Assembly (NCBI GenBank): GCA_032622095.1
Contig: CP136067.1
Coordinates: forward strand, 50,943,899 to 51,007,898
From: Siphonodentalium dalli
Lineage: Eukaryota > Mollusca > Scaphopoda > Gadilida > Siphonodentaliidae
Direction of reading: 5' to 3'
DNA length: 64,000 bases
Both the position numbers and the translations under genes were made by a program. The notes below the pieces were generated by a model. That model worked only from the letters and a program-made list of their open reading frames with translations. It had not been told where the DNA came from and made no database searches. This document shows, in pieces, positions 22,480 through 34,816 of this stretch. Numbering within the stretch: position 1 is the first letter of the stretch; each line of letters opens with the position of its first letter.

Positions 22480-23390
22480 TTATTCCTCCAAACATGATAC
22501 AATATATATACATACAAATTAAGTGGTGGGATATATACACAATACAATTTAACATTAGAAGGCTCATTTGGTGTCGTTAGTTTTACTCAAGCCCGTCCAT
22601 CAAACTGTGTCCGCGCACACATGTCGAATTAATTTCCCAAGTAACAATTAAGATACCCGGAGGTCAGGCGGCTTTAGAGTCACCATATCGAAGACCGAAA
22701 AATAGTTCACGTATAATTATAAATATATTGCGAGAGTAATTACTGCAATACAAGATGTTCAGACATCCGTGTTTTATTCAGACCGCGCATAATTCGCAAA
22801 TGAAGCGGACACAATGCCCGAATAGCTGCTTCTCGTCGCATGAATTTCTGCGCTGATCCATCCACCAATGCAATAGGCTAAGAGGGTTTCTTCTGACATT
22901 GCTTCTAAAAAAATTAACACATGTATTCCAAATCAATCAATTATGGAATACCAGAATGTGTTCCGCATGTTGTCGAGAAAGGCTGGTTCGTCTCGACATG
23001 TAACACAGAGTTTCCAAATGAAGGTTTGACCTTAAAGAATAGCATATCCCCTTGTGTATACTAACTAGTTTCACGACAACAGTGAGCAGTGAGGCGTTCT
23101 TTTATAGTCGTTTCCACATTTATATAATCGGAAAAGATACTGTAATTGCAAAGTGTGTGAGGTGATCATATAGGTCATCTTTTTAAAGAATGTTTGTAAT
23201 CTCCACAAGAAAACCCGTGGGTGGACGGTCGTATAACGACTTCAATTGGAGATGGATCAAAAGTATTTCTATGGCTTACCTGTGACTGCATGGCAAGTCG
23301 ATGAGCGATCACAGAAACACGAGTTTTCCCTTTTCTAGTTCATAGTGAATTGGCAAAACACCAAGCAGTGAGTGAGACAGAATTGTACTA
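22480..23390. other. No gene recognised
   Basis: AT-rich sequence between the microsatellite and the LINE fragments; nothing recognisable. Confidence 0.4.
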
Positions 23391-23394
23391 CTTC

Positions 23395-23570
23395 TCTGAG
23401 AGATCAGTTGGATGTTTTAATGCACCAGCGATATATGCTCGTTCTAAGCTAAAGTTATTCGTAGATGAAAGGCTCCACCACATCTCGCAACCATACAGAT
23501 CTTTCGGAACGGCTACCTGACTAAACAGTAAAACATTTGTCATAGGAGTGCATTCTTTTGAAACTGGCGC
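23395..23570 (-). pseudogene. LINE reverse-transcriptase C-terminal fragment
   Basis: The minus-strand frame contains VPKDLYGCEMWWSLSSTN followed by LERAYIAGALKH. This matches a conserved segment found after the reverse-transcriptase core of several invertebrate LINEs, where (V/L)PKxLYGCExWxSL is followed by KLERAHRxCVKHIQ. Only about 55 residues survive; flanking parts are absent or shifted. It lies next to and opposes a LINE fragment of a different type on the plus strand. Confidence 0.6.
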
Positions 23571-23599
23571 GACAAGCGGCAGAGAATTATATAATCTCA

Positions 23600-24470
23600 A
23601 TTGTGGAAACAACATATCGAACTGAAAGCCGGAATTGAAAAATGAAAGCACAGGTCCTTGACTCCACTGTAGGTCGCATTGTAATAATCAAATCTGTCAT
23701 AATGTCAAAGTTAGTCCATCTATATAAATCTCTCCCAAACTCCGAATAAAGTTGATAGGCGAAATACATGCCATATTATTTAGGTTCATTTGGAACGGAA
23801 AACGAGACAAATTAAACGTTCACAAATGTGTAAAGAGCATCGACAAGACGGCCTAAAGATAACACACATTTAACAATTTATTGAATCCCTGAAATCTTTA
23901 CCACAACACACGCAAATATAATCTGGTCCACTCTTCCTCACATACCGTGCAAAATACCTCGAATTGTTCAAGGGTACAATCATAAACCAAGATTGATGTG
24001 ACGTCCTAAAAGCTTGTACAAATATAATCAAGAAGTTACACTGTGAACATTCATATCTAAAGTTAAACTGAAATACACTATATGGATGAACGTCAATATT
24101 AACATAAATACGAACACAATTGTATAATGTAATGGAAGCGAAAAGGCGTGTGATTACCCTATTTCAGAAAACAACGAACTCTCAACTGTAGCTGTGATGA
24201 AAGAAATGTATGATATATCGACAAATGTCATTGCAATCGATAGTATTAACAAACAGTTGATCGAGCTATCACACATGCTTGATCAAAACTATATCCAAAA
24301 AAACCAAGCCCCCTGATTCCCCGGCAGTATTCATTGCTTCTAAAAAGTATTTTTATGACTTTCTCATATCGGATAAAATGACAAAACCTTCCTTAATACA
24401 GAAAGTGGCATTATAACTTGGACTTAATAACCCTTCACTTCTATTTGCATATATCTTCGCAGTACTGTTT
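23600..24470 (+). pseudogene. L1/Tx1-like LINE ORF2 C-terminal remnant
   Basis: The plus strand carries successive pieces in shifting frames. VGRIVIIKSVIMSKLVHL is the GRI...KS..LSKL thumb motif. FIWNGKRDKLNVHK is the F(I/L)WxGKxxKI motif. A GGLK-like and FIESLKSLP segment follows, then SKKYFYDFLISDKMTKPSL further on. This order is diagnostic of the region downstream of the reverse-transcriptase core in L1 and Tx1 LINEs. Stops and frameshifts are numerous, so the copy is old. The upstream reverse-transcriptase core (FADD region) and endonuclease are not present. Confidence 0.7.
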
Positions 24471-24659
24471 AAATAATTATCTGACACTGTAAGGCGCATG
24501 GGGTTTCATTACGATACGTAGCCGCCAAATCCGCAACTCTAACGGAATGACATCACGTGCCCAACGTTACGAAGCCGAAAAATAATTATTCTGCCAAACG
24601 GTAGTGTGTTTCCAAACAAATGAGTCTCTTCGGTTCGACATTTATCTTTTTGGAGTGAG

Positions 24660-24677
24660 CCCCCCCCCCCCCCCCCC
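24660..24677. repeat. Poly-C tract, 18 bp
   Basis: An uninterrupted run of 18 C, one of eight G/C homopolymers of 10 or more in the window. Confidence 0.95.
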
Positions 24678-24735
24678 ACTCAGCAGATTCTCAATATTTA
24701 AAATTGAGCGTAGTTCAAACGATGTTTTCTATGGA

Positions 24736-24817
24736 GTGATGTTAGTAGAATGCTACATTCTCCAGGTTAGTATAGCGTGATGTTAGTAGAATGCTACATT
24801 CTCCAGGTTAGTATAGC
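24736..24817. repeat. 41-bp unit, two exact tandem copies
   Basis: GTGATGTTAGTAGAATGCTA plus the following 21 bases occurs twice in direct succession. Each unit contains the small inverted motif GAATG-CTA-CATTC. Confidence 0.9.
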
Positions 24818-24819
24818 TC

Positions 24820-26073
24820 ATGTGTACTAACTTATTAATTCCGAACAAGTCCATAATATGTCTTTAAGGGGCATAACCCGGCCACGTTGTAGTGCACGGC
24901 CACTCTTGTCGTACAACTATAGACAGTCACGTCAAATATCGACTTGTCACCCAATTAATTTAAGTACATCTTAAGACGAAATATTCAATTAAAATTAAAA
25001 ATGAATGCATGCATTCAAGGGGTGCAATTCGGGGTCTGACTGATCAGGGGCACCCAGGAAGGGTGGATGTGGGGATAAAAGTATTTAGGGGATTTATTAA
25101 ACTCGTAGTTAAAATTTGAAAGTGCCTGTTCAAGGTTGATAGCATACCTCGAGAAACTTGAAACTTCAACAAAATTAAGTATATATTACCTGTAGAGCAA
25201 CCTCACCGTACAGCGTACGTTTCAAGCTCCGTATCTTTTACAAAGTGATGTCTGGCATACCCCTTCTATTTGCAAAATTTGATACCCAAAAGCGACTTTG
25301 AAATAACCAATGTCAAAGCCACATGGCAGTTTGCGCTAAAAAAATACAACTAATATTCGCTTTTTGAATATTTATCCCGCTATCGAAATAGGTCGATAAA
25401 TATTTGAACTACATTTTAACGGGCATCATATGTCTCAGAAAGACACATTGATGTAATGAAAAATGCAACTTTGGAATGCGGTGTATTGGGTCCCAAAAAT
25501 AACGGCCATGTGCACGGCGTTGAACAGAAAAGGGCATCCCATGTTAGTCTATTCCAGATACGGTGTAAATAAAGAACGTTTGTTTCACTTCTGACGAAAA
25601 CAGCTGGAAAATGTCTGTGACCATGGCAATTATTATTTTCAGAGTACAAGATACAAGATACAATATGTATATTGGAATGCACTTCAATGGGCAGTTGCAT
25701 AATGACGATGATAATTAAATAAATTTTATGAACATTACATAAATATATAATTATTATATACATGAGAAATTATCGGTATATATCTGCAACATTGACGCTT
25801 ATGCGTTATAATAAGATGTAAGATTATCTATTGGCAAAGAAGGCTCGAATCTTGTCGCATATTATATTAAGTATCCTTGATTTCATTACTCATTATGAAT
25901 AAGTATTTATCAAAATTCGAAAGATCTAAAAACTTAGGAAAGGAATGGCCTAATTGAGTAAAATAATTTTCAGGTACATCTTGGTATGAAGCACATTTCA
26001 TCACAAAATTAGACCCACTTTCAACCTGTATCAATTTCTGACTTAATTCGCACATGTCTTATAATAATAATAA
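24820..26073. other. No gene recognised
   Basis: AT-rich sequence leading to the first Helitron. The frame at 25416-25763 has a hydrophobic start but no family signature. Confidence 0.4.
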
Positions 26074-26685
26074 TCTATCTATTATATATTTTTGGAAGAT
26101 CTGTCTGTCTGTGTGTCTGTGTGTTCGCGATGAACTCGAAAACGGCCGACCCGATTTCGACGAAACTTGGTATGTGGGGGTATTTTCGGCCGGGAACGGG
26201 CATAGGCCTATTAATTTGCCCGTGCGACGTGACCTTGACCTTGAAATCGGGTAATTTCAAGGTCAAACGCCCGAATATCACGGGATTTCGATGAAACTTG
26301 GTATGTGGGGGTGCTTTCTTATGGCGAGTCTCATAAGAATATTCATTTGCCCGTGCGACGTGACATTGACCTTGAAATTGGGTAACTTCAAGGTCAAATC
26401 GCCAATTTTTATGGGATTTCGACGAAATTTGATACGTGGGGTTACTTTTGTCCACTGATTGTTTTGGACGGGTCCAATGGTGACCCCGACCAGACATTGA
26501 CCTTCAAAATGATCAATTCAAGGTCAAATCGGGTAAAACCGGATGGATTTCGACGGGCACGTTTGTCGGGTACTTTTGTCCGGGCAGTGTTTTTTGGACT
26601 GGTCAAATCGTGAACCCACTTGACCTTGACCTTCAAAATGGACAATTCAAGGTCAAAGCCCGGACGAAGTCGGGTCACCTTCTAG
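26074..26685 (+). mobile_element. Helitron unit A of plus-strand array, 612 bp, non-autonomous
   Basis: Begins TCTATCTATTATATATTTTT after an A and ends in a GC-rich hairpin (CCCGGAC-GAA-GTCGGG) followed by TCACCTTCTAG. A 5' TC, 3' CTRR and 3' hairpin are Helitron hallmarks. The inside consists of ~122-bp degenerate repeats, each with GACCTTGACCTTGAAAT, CAAGGTCAAA and GA(C/T)GAAA(C/T)TTGGTATG. No Rep/helicase frame is present. The very similar minus-strand elements at 48514-50907 belong to the same family. Confidence 0.75.
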
Positions 26686-27845
26686 TCTATACTATATATT
26701 TTGAGACTTCGTATATATGTGTGTGTGTGTGTGTACTTCATAGAATCCAAAACGCGTGTACAGATTGAGCTCAAACTTCCTATGTAAGTGTCAAATCCCA
26801 CCGACACGACCTTGGTCGTGGTTTAGAGAAGCTCAGAGCACCCGTTCTCCAATCTCAAATCACCGTAAAGGCACGGCGTGGGTTAATCAAGTGATTATTT
26901 AATGAGCGTTTGTTTTTGACCCATCTCTATAAAGAGCGTCTGTTTGCCATTCAACGTTATTTGCATCTGCAGAGAGATATACGGAACATACATTAAATTT
27001 AAAAAACATTTGTTTCTGACCACGGATGGCGCGCTTTGTTTTTACAGTATATAGTTATATACCGAAATCATCCCAGATAATTACGAATATAGCATCAGAT
27101 TTCTCCCCAGATATACCGTTATAAAGCTAATGGAATCTGCCAATCTACGGGAAATTCCAGGGAATGCCGATTGAGCTCAAACTTGCTACCGACGGGAAGT
27201 GTCATATATATGAGTGTGTCCTTTATAGACTCGAACCGATTGAGCTCAAACTTGCTAAATAAGAAAATAGCCCCCAAGCCGTAAATATCAACAACAACGA
27301 TATTACTAAATACACGTTTTCGGCAATGTGAGAGTTTTCGGGGAGCCGTGATGCCAACAACAACGACCCGAAGCCCTGAATGCCAACAACAGATTCAATG
27401 CAATGTTATCTATTATGCAGAGAGACGACATTACGACGGGTACGGCAGACTCAAAATATTATGCAGACAGATTTCCCGACGGGAAGCGTTTGTTTTAAAT
27501 TCAATGCAATGTTATCGTAGAGAGATTTCACGAAACAAAGAATGCGTTGTCTGTCGTTCCTAGGAAGGGGGGATTTCTACGGGTAAATTTTTCCGCCAGA
27601 AACAAAAAAATTAATTAAAACAATTTACAATTTAATTAAAACAATATAAAATTAAAAAAAATTAACAATAAAAACAAAAACAAAAAAAACAATTCAGAAA
27701 CAAAATATATCGAATTTAAAAAACATTAAATTCATATTCAAAAATAAAAAACAAAAATAAATAAAAACAAAATAATTACAAAAATGTCATGTTTCTGAAA
27801 CAAAGCCATGGGACGAATGCCGCCAGTGGCGGGCTAACCTGCTAG
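26686..27845 (+). mobile_element. Helitron unit B, 1160 bp, non-autonomous
   Basis: Starts TCTATACTATATATTTTGAG directly at the CTAG end of unit A. It ends with the hairpin CCGCC-AGT-GGCGG then GCTAACCTGCTAG. It contains a GATTGAGCTCAAACTT motif several times and an A-rich 3' third. It has no protein domains. Confidence 0.7.
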
Positions 27846-28627
27846 TCTATCTCTTCTATATATTTTGAGAACTCTTGGTATTCGAGAGATAGCCCACACC
27901 CTCCGGACCTCAATGATATGATCGTGAATGAGTATTGATATACCCCACTAAACTTTGACAAACACCAGTAATGGTGTGTAGATCATTTACATATCTCTCC
28001 TATATATTTTGATACAATCTATCTAATTTACATATCTCTCTTATATATTTATGTTTGTGTGTGTGTTGTACTTCATACAAATCTACGATTCTCGACCGAT
28101 CGGGACGAAACTTGGTACGTGTGTGTAGTTTGACCAGGCGGTGGTCGTTGTCGTATTGGCGAGCCCGTGCGACGCCCGTGCAGCGCATGCGCAGACGAGA
28201 TCTCGGAAACGGGTGGAGCTATCGACTTGAAATTTGCTATGTGAATGTATCTTGCGCCGGGTACAAATATTATCGGGTCGCCGAGCCCGTGCGACGCCCG
28301 TGCAGCGCATGCGCAGACGAGATCTCGGAAACGGGTGGAGCTATCGACTTGAAATTTGCTATGTGAATGTATCTTGCGCCGGGTACAAATTTTATCGGGT
28401 CGCCGAGCCCGTGCGACACCCGTGCAGCGCATGCGCAGACGATATCTCGGAAACGGGTGGAGCTATCGACTTGAAATTTGGCATGTGAATGTATCTTGCG
28501 CCGGGTACAAATTTTCATGCGCAGACCATATCTCGGAAACTGGTGGAGCTACCGGGTACAAATTTAAAAAAAATATATATAAATGTCATGTTTCGGACAA
28601 GCCGCCGGTGGCGGGCTAACCTGCTAG
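27846..28627 (+). mobile_element. Helitron unit C with ~121-bp internal repeats
   Basis: Begins TCTATCTCTTCTATATATTT right after CTAG and ends GCGGGCTAACCTGCTAG. The interior has three and a half units of ~121 bp (from about 28160, 28280, 28402), each with CCCGTGCAGCGCATGCGCAG, CTCGGAAACGGGTGGAGCTA and GACTTGAAATTTG. Two more Helitron-like 5' starts (about 27990 and 28037) suggest nested or truncated 5' ends. Open frames of 75-119 residues here come from the repeat period, not from a gene. Confidence 0.7.
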
Positions 28628-28650
28628 TACTATATATTTTGAGACTTCCG

Positions 28651-28692
<42 letters not shown>

Positions 28693-29594
28693 ATAGAATC
28701 CAAAACGCGTGTACAGATTGAGCTCAAATTTCGTATGTTAGTGTAAAATCTCACCGACACGACCGTGGTCGCGTTTTGGAGAAGCTCAGAGCACCCGTTC
28801 TCCAATCTCTGTCACAAAAAACGGCACTGCGGTGGTTAAGACATCAACGATCTTTATATTGACCTTATACGGAGGTTTTAACAATCGACGCTCTTTATTG
28901 CAATGGACGTGGCTAAACGACTGACCCCATGCGTCCGATGCGGATTCCAATGGACGTGGCTAAACGACCGACCCCATGCGTCCGAAATACGGATGCGGAC
29001 GAAATGCAATTATCTCGACTAAAAAGGCAGAATTGATCTAAGAGCTCGAAATATTATGCAGAGGGATTTCACGACGGGATTAATTGACTGTCCGCTCTGG
29101 AGTTTAGGACGGGGAGGACGGGTGCCATGAATGAATGCGTTATCTCGGAAAAGGGTGGAGCTATCGACTTGAAATTTGCTAAGTGAATGTATCTTTCCCC
29201 GGATACAAATTTGATCGGGTCGCCGAGCCCGTGCGACGCCAGCTTCGCGCATGCGCAGACGAGATCTCGGAGACGGGTGGAGCTATCGACTTTAAATTTG
29301 GTATGTGAATGTATCTTGCCCCGGGTACGAATTTGATCGGGTCGCCGAGCCCGTGCGACGCCCGTGCAGCGCGTGCGCAGACGAGATCTCGGAAACGGGT
29401 GGAGCTATCGACTTGAAATTTGCTATGTGAATGTATCTTGCCCCGGATACGAATTTTATCGGGTCGCCGAGTCCGTGCCAGATCTCGGAAACGGGTGGAG
29501 CTATCGACTTGAAATTTGGTTAAATTAAAAAAATGTCATGTTTCGGAAACAAAGCCATGAGACGAATGCCGTCAGTGGCGGGTTAACCTGCTAG
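28628..29594 (+). mobile_element. Helitron unit D
   Basis: Follows unit C directly; its 5' end is slightly eroded (TACTATATATTTTGAGAC). It ends GTCAGTGGCGGGTTAACCTG then CTAG. It carries a TG microsatellite near its start and four ~121-bp repeats of the unit C type at about 29130-29515. Confidence 0.7.
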
Positions 29595-29686
29595 TCTACT
29601 ATATATTTTGAGAACTACGTATATAAATATGTGTATATATATATTTGTTCTCTACTATATATCTTGAGACTTCCATATATATGTGG

Positions 29687-29742
<56 letters not shown>

Positions 29743-30492
29743 TTTATTGAATCGAAAACTGCTGCACCGATGGAGACCAAACTTCCCATCTAAGGGTAAA
29801 AACACACGGGAATGATCGTCGCGCCCTTTTGGAGAAGCCCCGGGCACCCGTTCTCCACACCCAGTCACAAAAACGGCACTGTGAGGTTAACTGCGTTGAT
29901 AGTTAAAGAGCGTTCGTATCCGCAGTGTCGTTGATAAAGAGCGTATGCGTGTAATGTGATTCTTACGTCTGGGTCCACGCGTGAGCGTGACTGTATCCAG
30001 ACATGAGCGTGTTGTGTGATTCTTACGTACGTAGGGCTTCCTAGGAACGGGGGAGATTTTCATCGGGTCAGTTTTTCCACCGAGGTGATCTTCACCTTGA
30101 AACGGGTACCCACAAATGATATATATGTGTGTGTCCTTTATAGACTCGAACCGATTGAGCTCAAACTTGCTACCAACAGGAAGTGTCATGGACGGATTAA
30201 ATTGTGACCCCGACCTCACATTGACCTTGAAAATGATCAATTCAAGGTCAAATCGGGTAAAATTGAAAAATAAAAAATAAAATAAAAAAATTAAAAAGGC
30301 ACAATTAACTCATTGAAAAACAAAAAATTAAATTAAAAAATTAATTAAAAATATTAATTTAAAAAACCAATAAATTAAAAAGGCACAATTAAATCATTGA
30401 AAAAAAATAAATAATAATTACAAAAATTAATTACAAAAATTAAACATTGTCATGTTTCTGACGATTGCCGCCAATGGCGGGCTAAACTGCTA
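29595..30492 (+). mobile_element. Helitron unit E, 3' end interrupted by the large TIR element
   Basis: Begins TCTACTATATATTTTGAGAA at the CTAG of unit D. A second 5' end (TCTACTATATATCTTGAGAC) begins 57 bp later. It contains a TA microsatellite (about 29688-29740) and A-rich sequence, and ends with hairpin GCCGCCAATGGCGGGC and TAAACTGCTA. The final CTAG is completed at 35984-35987 beyond the insertion. The following base is T, as expected for insertion between A and T. Confidence 0.7.
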
Positions 30493-31650
30493 TAGTCCGT
30501 GGGCCAAGCAAGATATTTTTCGAGTTGGCTGCACCCCCTCCAACAAAGGTTTCTATATATCAAATTAAAGGTCATCATATGGCGCATCAGATTTTGCTTG
30601 TTGCCCGTTTCAGAAAGTGTCCCAAAATAGATTTTTCAGGGAAGACAACTCTTACCCCTAAAATAAAATGATACTTTTTTTCGAGTACAATTGTCGGAGC
30701 ATAAAAAAAATATTGCTGTTATAAACTTCACAATACATCGTTTATATTAATCAGAAATGATCATATAATGACACGAGATACAAAACTAGACCAATCTATG
30801 AGCTAGTTAGAACAAATTGCGATAAATATTTTGAAATGGCCAAAAATTACTTGGATTTTGAAAAATATTGTCACATATAAATGGCTATAACTTGTGAACC
30901 ACATGGGCTATTGATCCGCAACATGGCTCCAACATTGCCCCAATGACATATGAAAATGATTTTAATAATGAAATTCCAAGATTATTGCTGTGAAAATGTG
31001 ATATGAGCGTAAACTTAACCCCACCCCCTAAAATATAACTTTTTCAGAAAAATGAACTATGTATATAACATTTAGAATGCTGCTTGTGAAGGTGGTTTTA
31101 GAAGCATAAACTAAAACAGTGTAGAGAGTGATGAAGGGAATTATAAATAACGGTGTCTAAACGTGATCTAATTTTAAAATTTGAAAACAAATTGTGAAAA
31201 ATGAGAAGTTTTACTAATTTCAGTAAAATTTACAACATTGTGATTAACTTTTGATAAGCTACGGTATAACATCTCAAGAACACTGGTCTAGAATTAGTAA
31301 GTTCATAAAACCTCATACGGTCACCATTCTGGCAACTATTTCGTATATTTTTTTTTTTTTTTTACTTGAATGTTTATGGAAAGATTACATATAATATATT
31401 TCAACTGAACACATATGGCTACAAAGACTTATGAGTGAGACTTACGTTATACAGAACGGTATTTTCTTATTTGTGTCCCGCATGTCGGGACAGTGATTAC
31501 AACTGACAATAGATACGGCATTACATGCGCTCCATATTGTACAATAAGTTTAGGATGGCATCCAAAACGGCCACAAATTTGAAATTTCTCACACTTTCCG
31601 TCACAAACGTGACTGAGTTCTTTATCCGGGGACAAGGGAATTGTTAATCA
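30493..31650. repeat. Left long terminal inverted repeat
   Basis: AT-rich arm, diverged from its partner at 34817-35983 by many substitutions and small indels. The inner end (31380-31650) contains a decayed frame collinear with the minus-strand frame at 34832-35092 of the right arm. Confidence 0.7.
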
Positions 31651-33640
31651 TGAGGTCACTGTAACCGTAAACAAACAGAAGAACCCTACTATTATTTCAC
31701 TTAATTTAAGCTAATGAGTAATTGATTGTCTTAAGGACTATAGATATTCATTTATTGGGGGAATACTTGATAAAAGTCAATGTATATAAAGATTAAAACA
31801 ATCATCACTAACATGTGCCTTTTGGATCAGTTTAGATAGGTAACATATGGAAAGTGTATGCCCAAATTACCAGCCTCCAATGCCAAGTTGCCTATCGCTG
31901 ATGTAAACATGTGTTCAGGTGAAATATTTTCTGTTAACGAAATTAGTTGTTACACAGAGGAGTTTTTGTCAACACAGCAATGGCTTTTGCAGTATATATT
32001 ATTGTGTTGCCAAACAGTTTTCAAGGCATGCTACCACTTCCTGTTCTATATTTTGCGTATCTATTCCTTAAATGTTCTTTCACTCTGCTCATCCTATGAG
32101 TCGTAAAAAATTACACTATTTCGGTTATTGTAGACATTCTCACATCGTTAGTCTGTGGTGAAACAAGATCATTTGTTACATTCACATGAATCTTTGCAGC
32201 CAAAGCTCAGTAGTCACAGTAGATCGGGAGGAGGTATAATCCGTCTGGTTTGTAGAACTCAATCAAAGAGCGACCAGCCATGGCTGCCTGGACATAGTAC
32301 ACCAGGCTGGGGAGTTAGTATGATGTGCCAATCACTGATATAGTTCGCACGAAGATGTGTTAATGTGATTTCTTAAGCAGTCTGTGTCTGCTGGTGGTAG
32401 ATGTGTTCCAGTATTCGGTTACACAACATAAGAACACGTGCGTTAATGGTCGAATTGACGACATTATGACTCACCATAATGTAGCCCACATGACATGCAA
32501 ACTCTTGGTAGGATGTATAGTAGCATCGTCAACATTAATAGATAGCACAAATTGAAGCAAAAGTCGCATTACATTTGACTGCTTTTGACTATTAAGTCAA
32601 AAGGCTGCATGTTATACATGTAGGTGTCTGTGAATGTTGTAGCATGTCAACGCGCGAATTAGAGGCAAGGTTTCATACACCTCTTTGACAATACTGTCCG
32701 CTATCTCGTTCACTGAAAAGACACATGACCTATCTTTGGTTTCAGTATGAAGAATTATCCTAGCTCCTATTCATCGAGAAACATAACATTCTAGTATTTC
32801 TGCATGTACATCAGGAGAATAAAAACAATAACTAGCGTCCGACCGAGCATACCTTTATCCGCTTTCTCGTGGTAACATACTAGCACGAGATTAGGAACTA
32901 ACTCTAAGCAAACGTCGCCATTCACGGACTGTATCACTTGACATTCGACCCCAATGACAGGCATATAATTCGGTGTTTTTTTAAACAGTATGTAGATTAT
33001 GCACTTGACCATTCGCGAAAAAATAGAAAGTTGTCAAGGCGTCTTTGTTATCACCACCTCATAAATATTTGGCATTGTCTGGAACTGTGTCCTGGACACA
33101 TCATATGTAAAGCCTTGCCTGAATACCGGGATTGTATTCTCGGGTCGCAGGAAAAAGATAGCATAATGACTTATTCTGAAAAAGAAGTGCAATGTATCAT
33201 ACTATGCAACAACTTCAACAATATACTAATAGCGATCGTGCCCTACTTACATCCTGCCAAGATTTCTGTGTGCTTTATGTGACAAGCCGACATGTATTCA
33301 AGTCGATGAATTATGATAAATTTTCTCCTGTTGTAAAACGAGAACAATAACACCAAATGCAGACTTCTTTAATAACCAACACGTTTTTCGTGCAAACTAT
33401 CAGGCAATTACTTGGCACAATAACTCACACCAATTCTGGAATGCCATGTCCTTGTAACCATATGCAATTTGTGCTCCATATATACTCCTCCGTTGTGTGG
33501 CATATATAACAATAGCCATGTCTATATTGCAGGATATACATGTTTATGGTTATATGATAACAACACTAGGCAGTGTGACACGATGTGTCTCTAAAGTATA
33601 TCCCTTTAGCTATATGCCCGTTTGAGTGTCACGTAAATAA
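31651..33640. other. Interior of the large TIR element; no gene recognised
   Basis: Short frames (31858-32106, 32155-32343, 32938-33282) show no catalytic DDE motif or zinc finger pattern that I can name. If a transposase existed it has decayed or been replaced. Confidence 0.45.
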
Positions 33641-33807
33641 TGTTATCCATTGGACGCAGAGCTGGAATAGCCAGCACCCAGATGCAAATGCATAAGATCG
33701 AATCTATAACCAACGATGAAGCGAGATTCAGGCGTAATCATGATCGGCTAGTCCACTCTCATTGTCCCTTTCATGCCAGTCAGGTTCATAGCATAGATCA
33801 ACACCAT

Positions 33808-34401
33808 GCTACTATTATAATCTTCGTATTGTTGCCAAATCCAAATGTTGACCCATAATATATACCCTCAAGCTGTGCAGAAACATAACAGCTAAATAGA
33901 GTAAACAAAATCCTAAAAGTCCTGAAGTACTGAACATTTTAACATGCAGTGTATCGGAGTGCCCCTGTTGGCCAGGTCCGTCCACAGCGCTGATGTATAA
34001 TCAAGCCATAGGAGTTCTGCTTCTCCCTCAAAGTTGAAAATAGGTCTGGTTAAAATTACCCCGCACCAGAAGTACTGGTATAGAAAGCATAGTTACCGTG
34101 TTGACATACAGTGTATCGGAGTGGCCCGGTCTGTCCCCAGCGCAACTATTATAATCTTCGTATTGTTGCCAAATCCAAATGTTGACCCATAATATATACC
34201 CTCAAGCTGGGCAGAAACATAACAGCTAAATAGAGTAAACAAAATCCTAAAAGTCCTGAAGTACTGAACATTTTAACATGCAGTGTATCGGAGTGCCCCT
34301 GTTGGCCAGGTCCGTCCACAGCGCTAATGTATAATCAAGCCATAGGAGTTCTGCTTCTCCCTCAAGGTTGAAAATAGGTCTGGCTAATATTACTCCGCAC
34401 C
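33808..34401. repeat. ~336-bp tandem duplication inside the TIR element
   Basis: 33808-34069 and 34144-34401 are near-identical with an offset of 336 bp (shared CTTCGTATTGTTGCCAAATC, AAAGTCCTGAAGTACTGAAC and GGCCAGGTCCGTCCACAGCG). Between them GTGTATCGGAGTG is repeated once more. Confidence 0.85.
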
Positions 34402-34816
34402 AGTTACCGTGAATGAGATATATGGGTGCATGGGATTATATGGGGATGGTTTTCCACGGCGGCCATCGGTGGTCGCTGTGTGAGGGGGTCGGAAGTCCTA
34501 CATATCAACAACGCATCGATGGCACTTCATCCCTATCCATATGCAGTTATGAAACTACTGTGATCTGCAATTGGCTACAATGATTCATGCGAATTGTTGT
34601 TATTTGGACGCCGACACGTCAGGATGTACTGGTTGTGAAATGTGAGGAGATCTGCATGGAATACCGAAATAGTGCCAATTTTGACTTAACTGGCTACGCT
34701 GAGGATGAGCAGAGTTATGGGCATTTCCGTCAATCAATTACTCATCACAATAAATGAGTTGAGACATTAGATTAGAGTTCTGTAGTTTGTTGAGAAGCAC
34801 CAGTGAATACTATTCT

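Noticed and set aside
28055-28619. Several 75-119-residue frames in both directions
   Set aside because: They sit in ~121-bp tandem repeats of Helitron units and show only repeat periodicity.
31447-31635. Small Cys-rich minus-strand frame that could suggest a zinc or secreted peptide
   Set aside because: Lies in a decayed terminal inverted repeat; the collinear segment of the other arm has a different frame preserved on the opposite reading.
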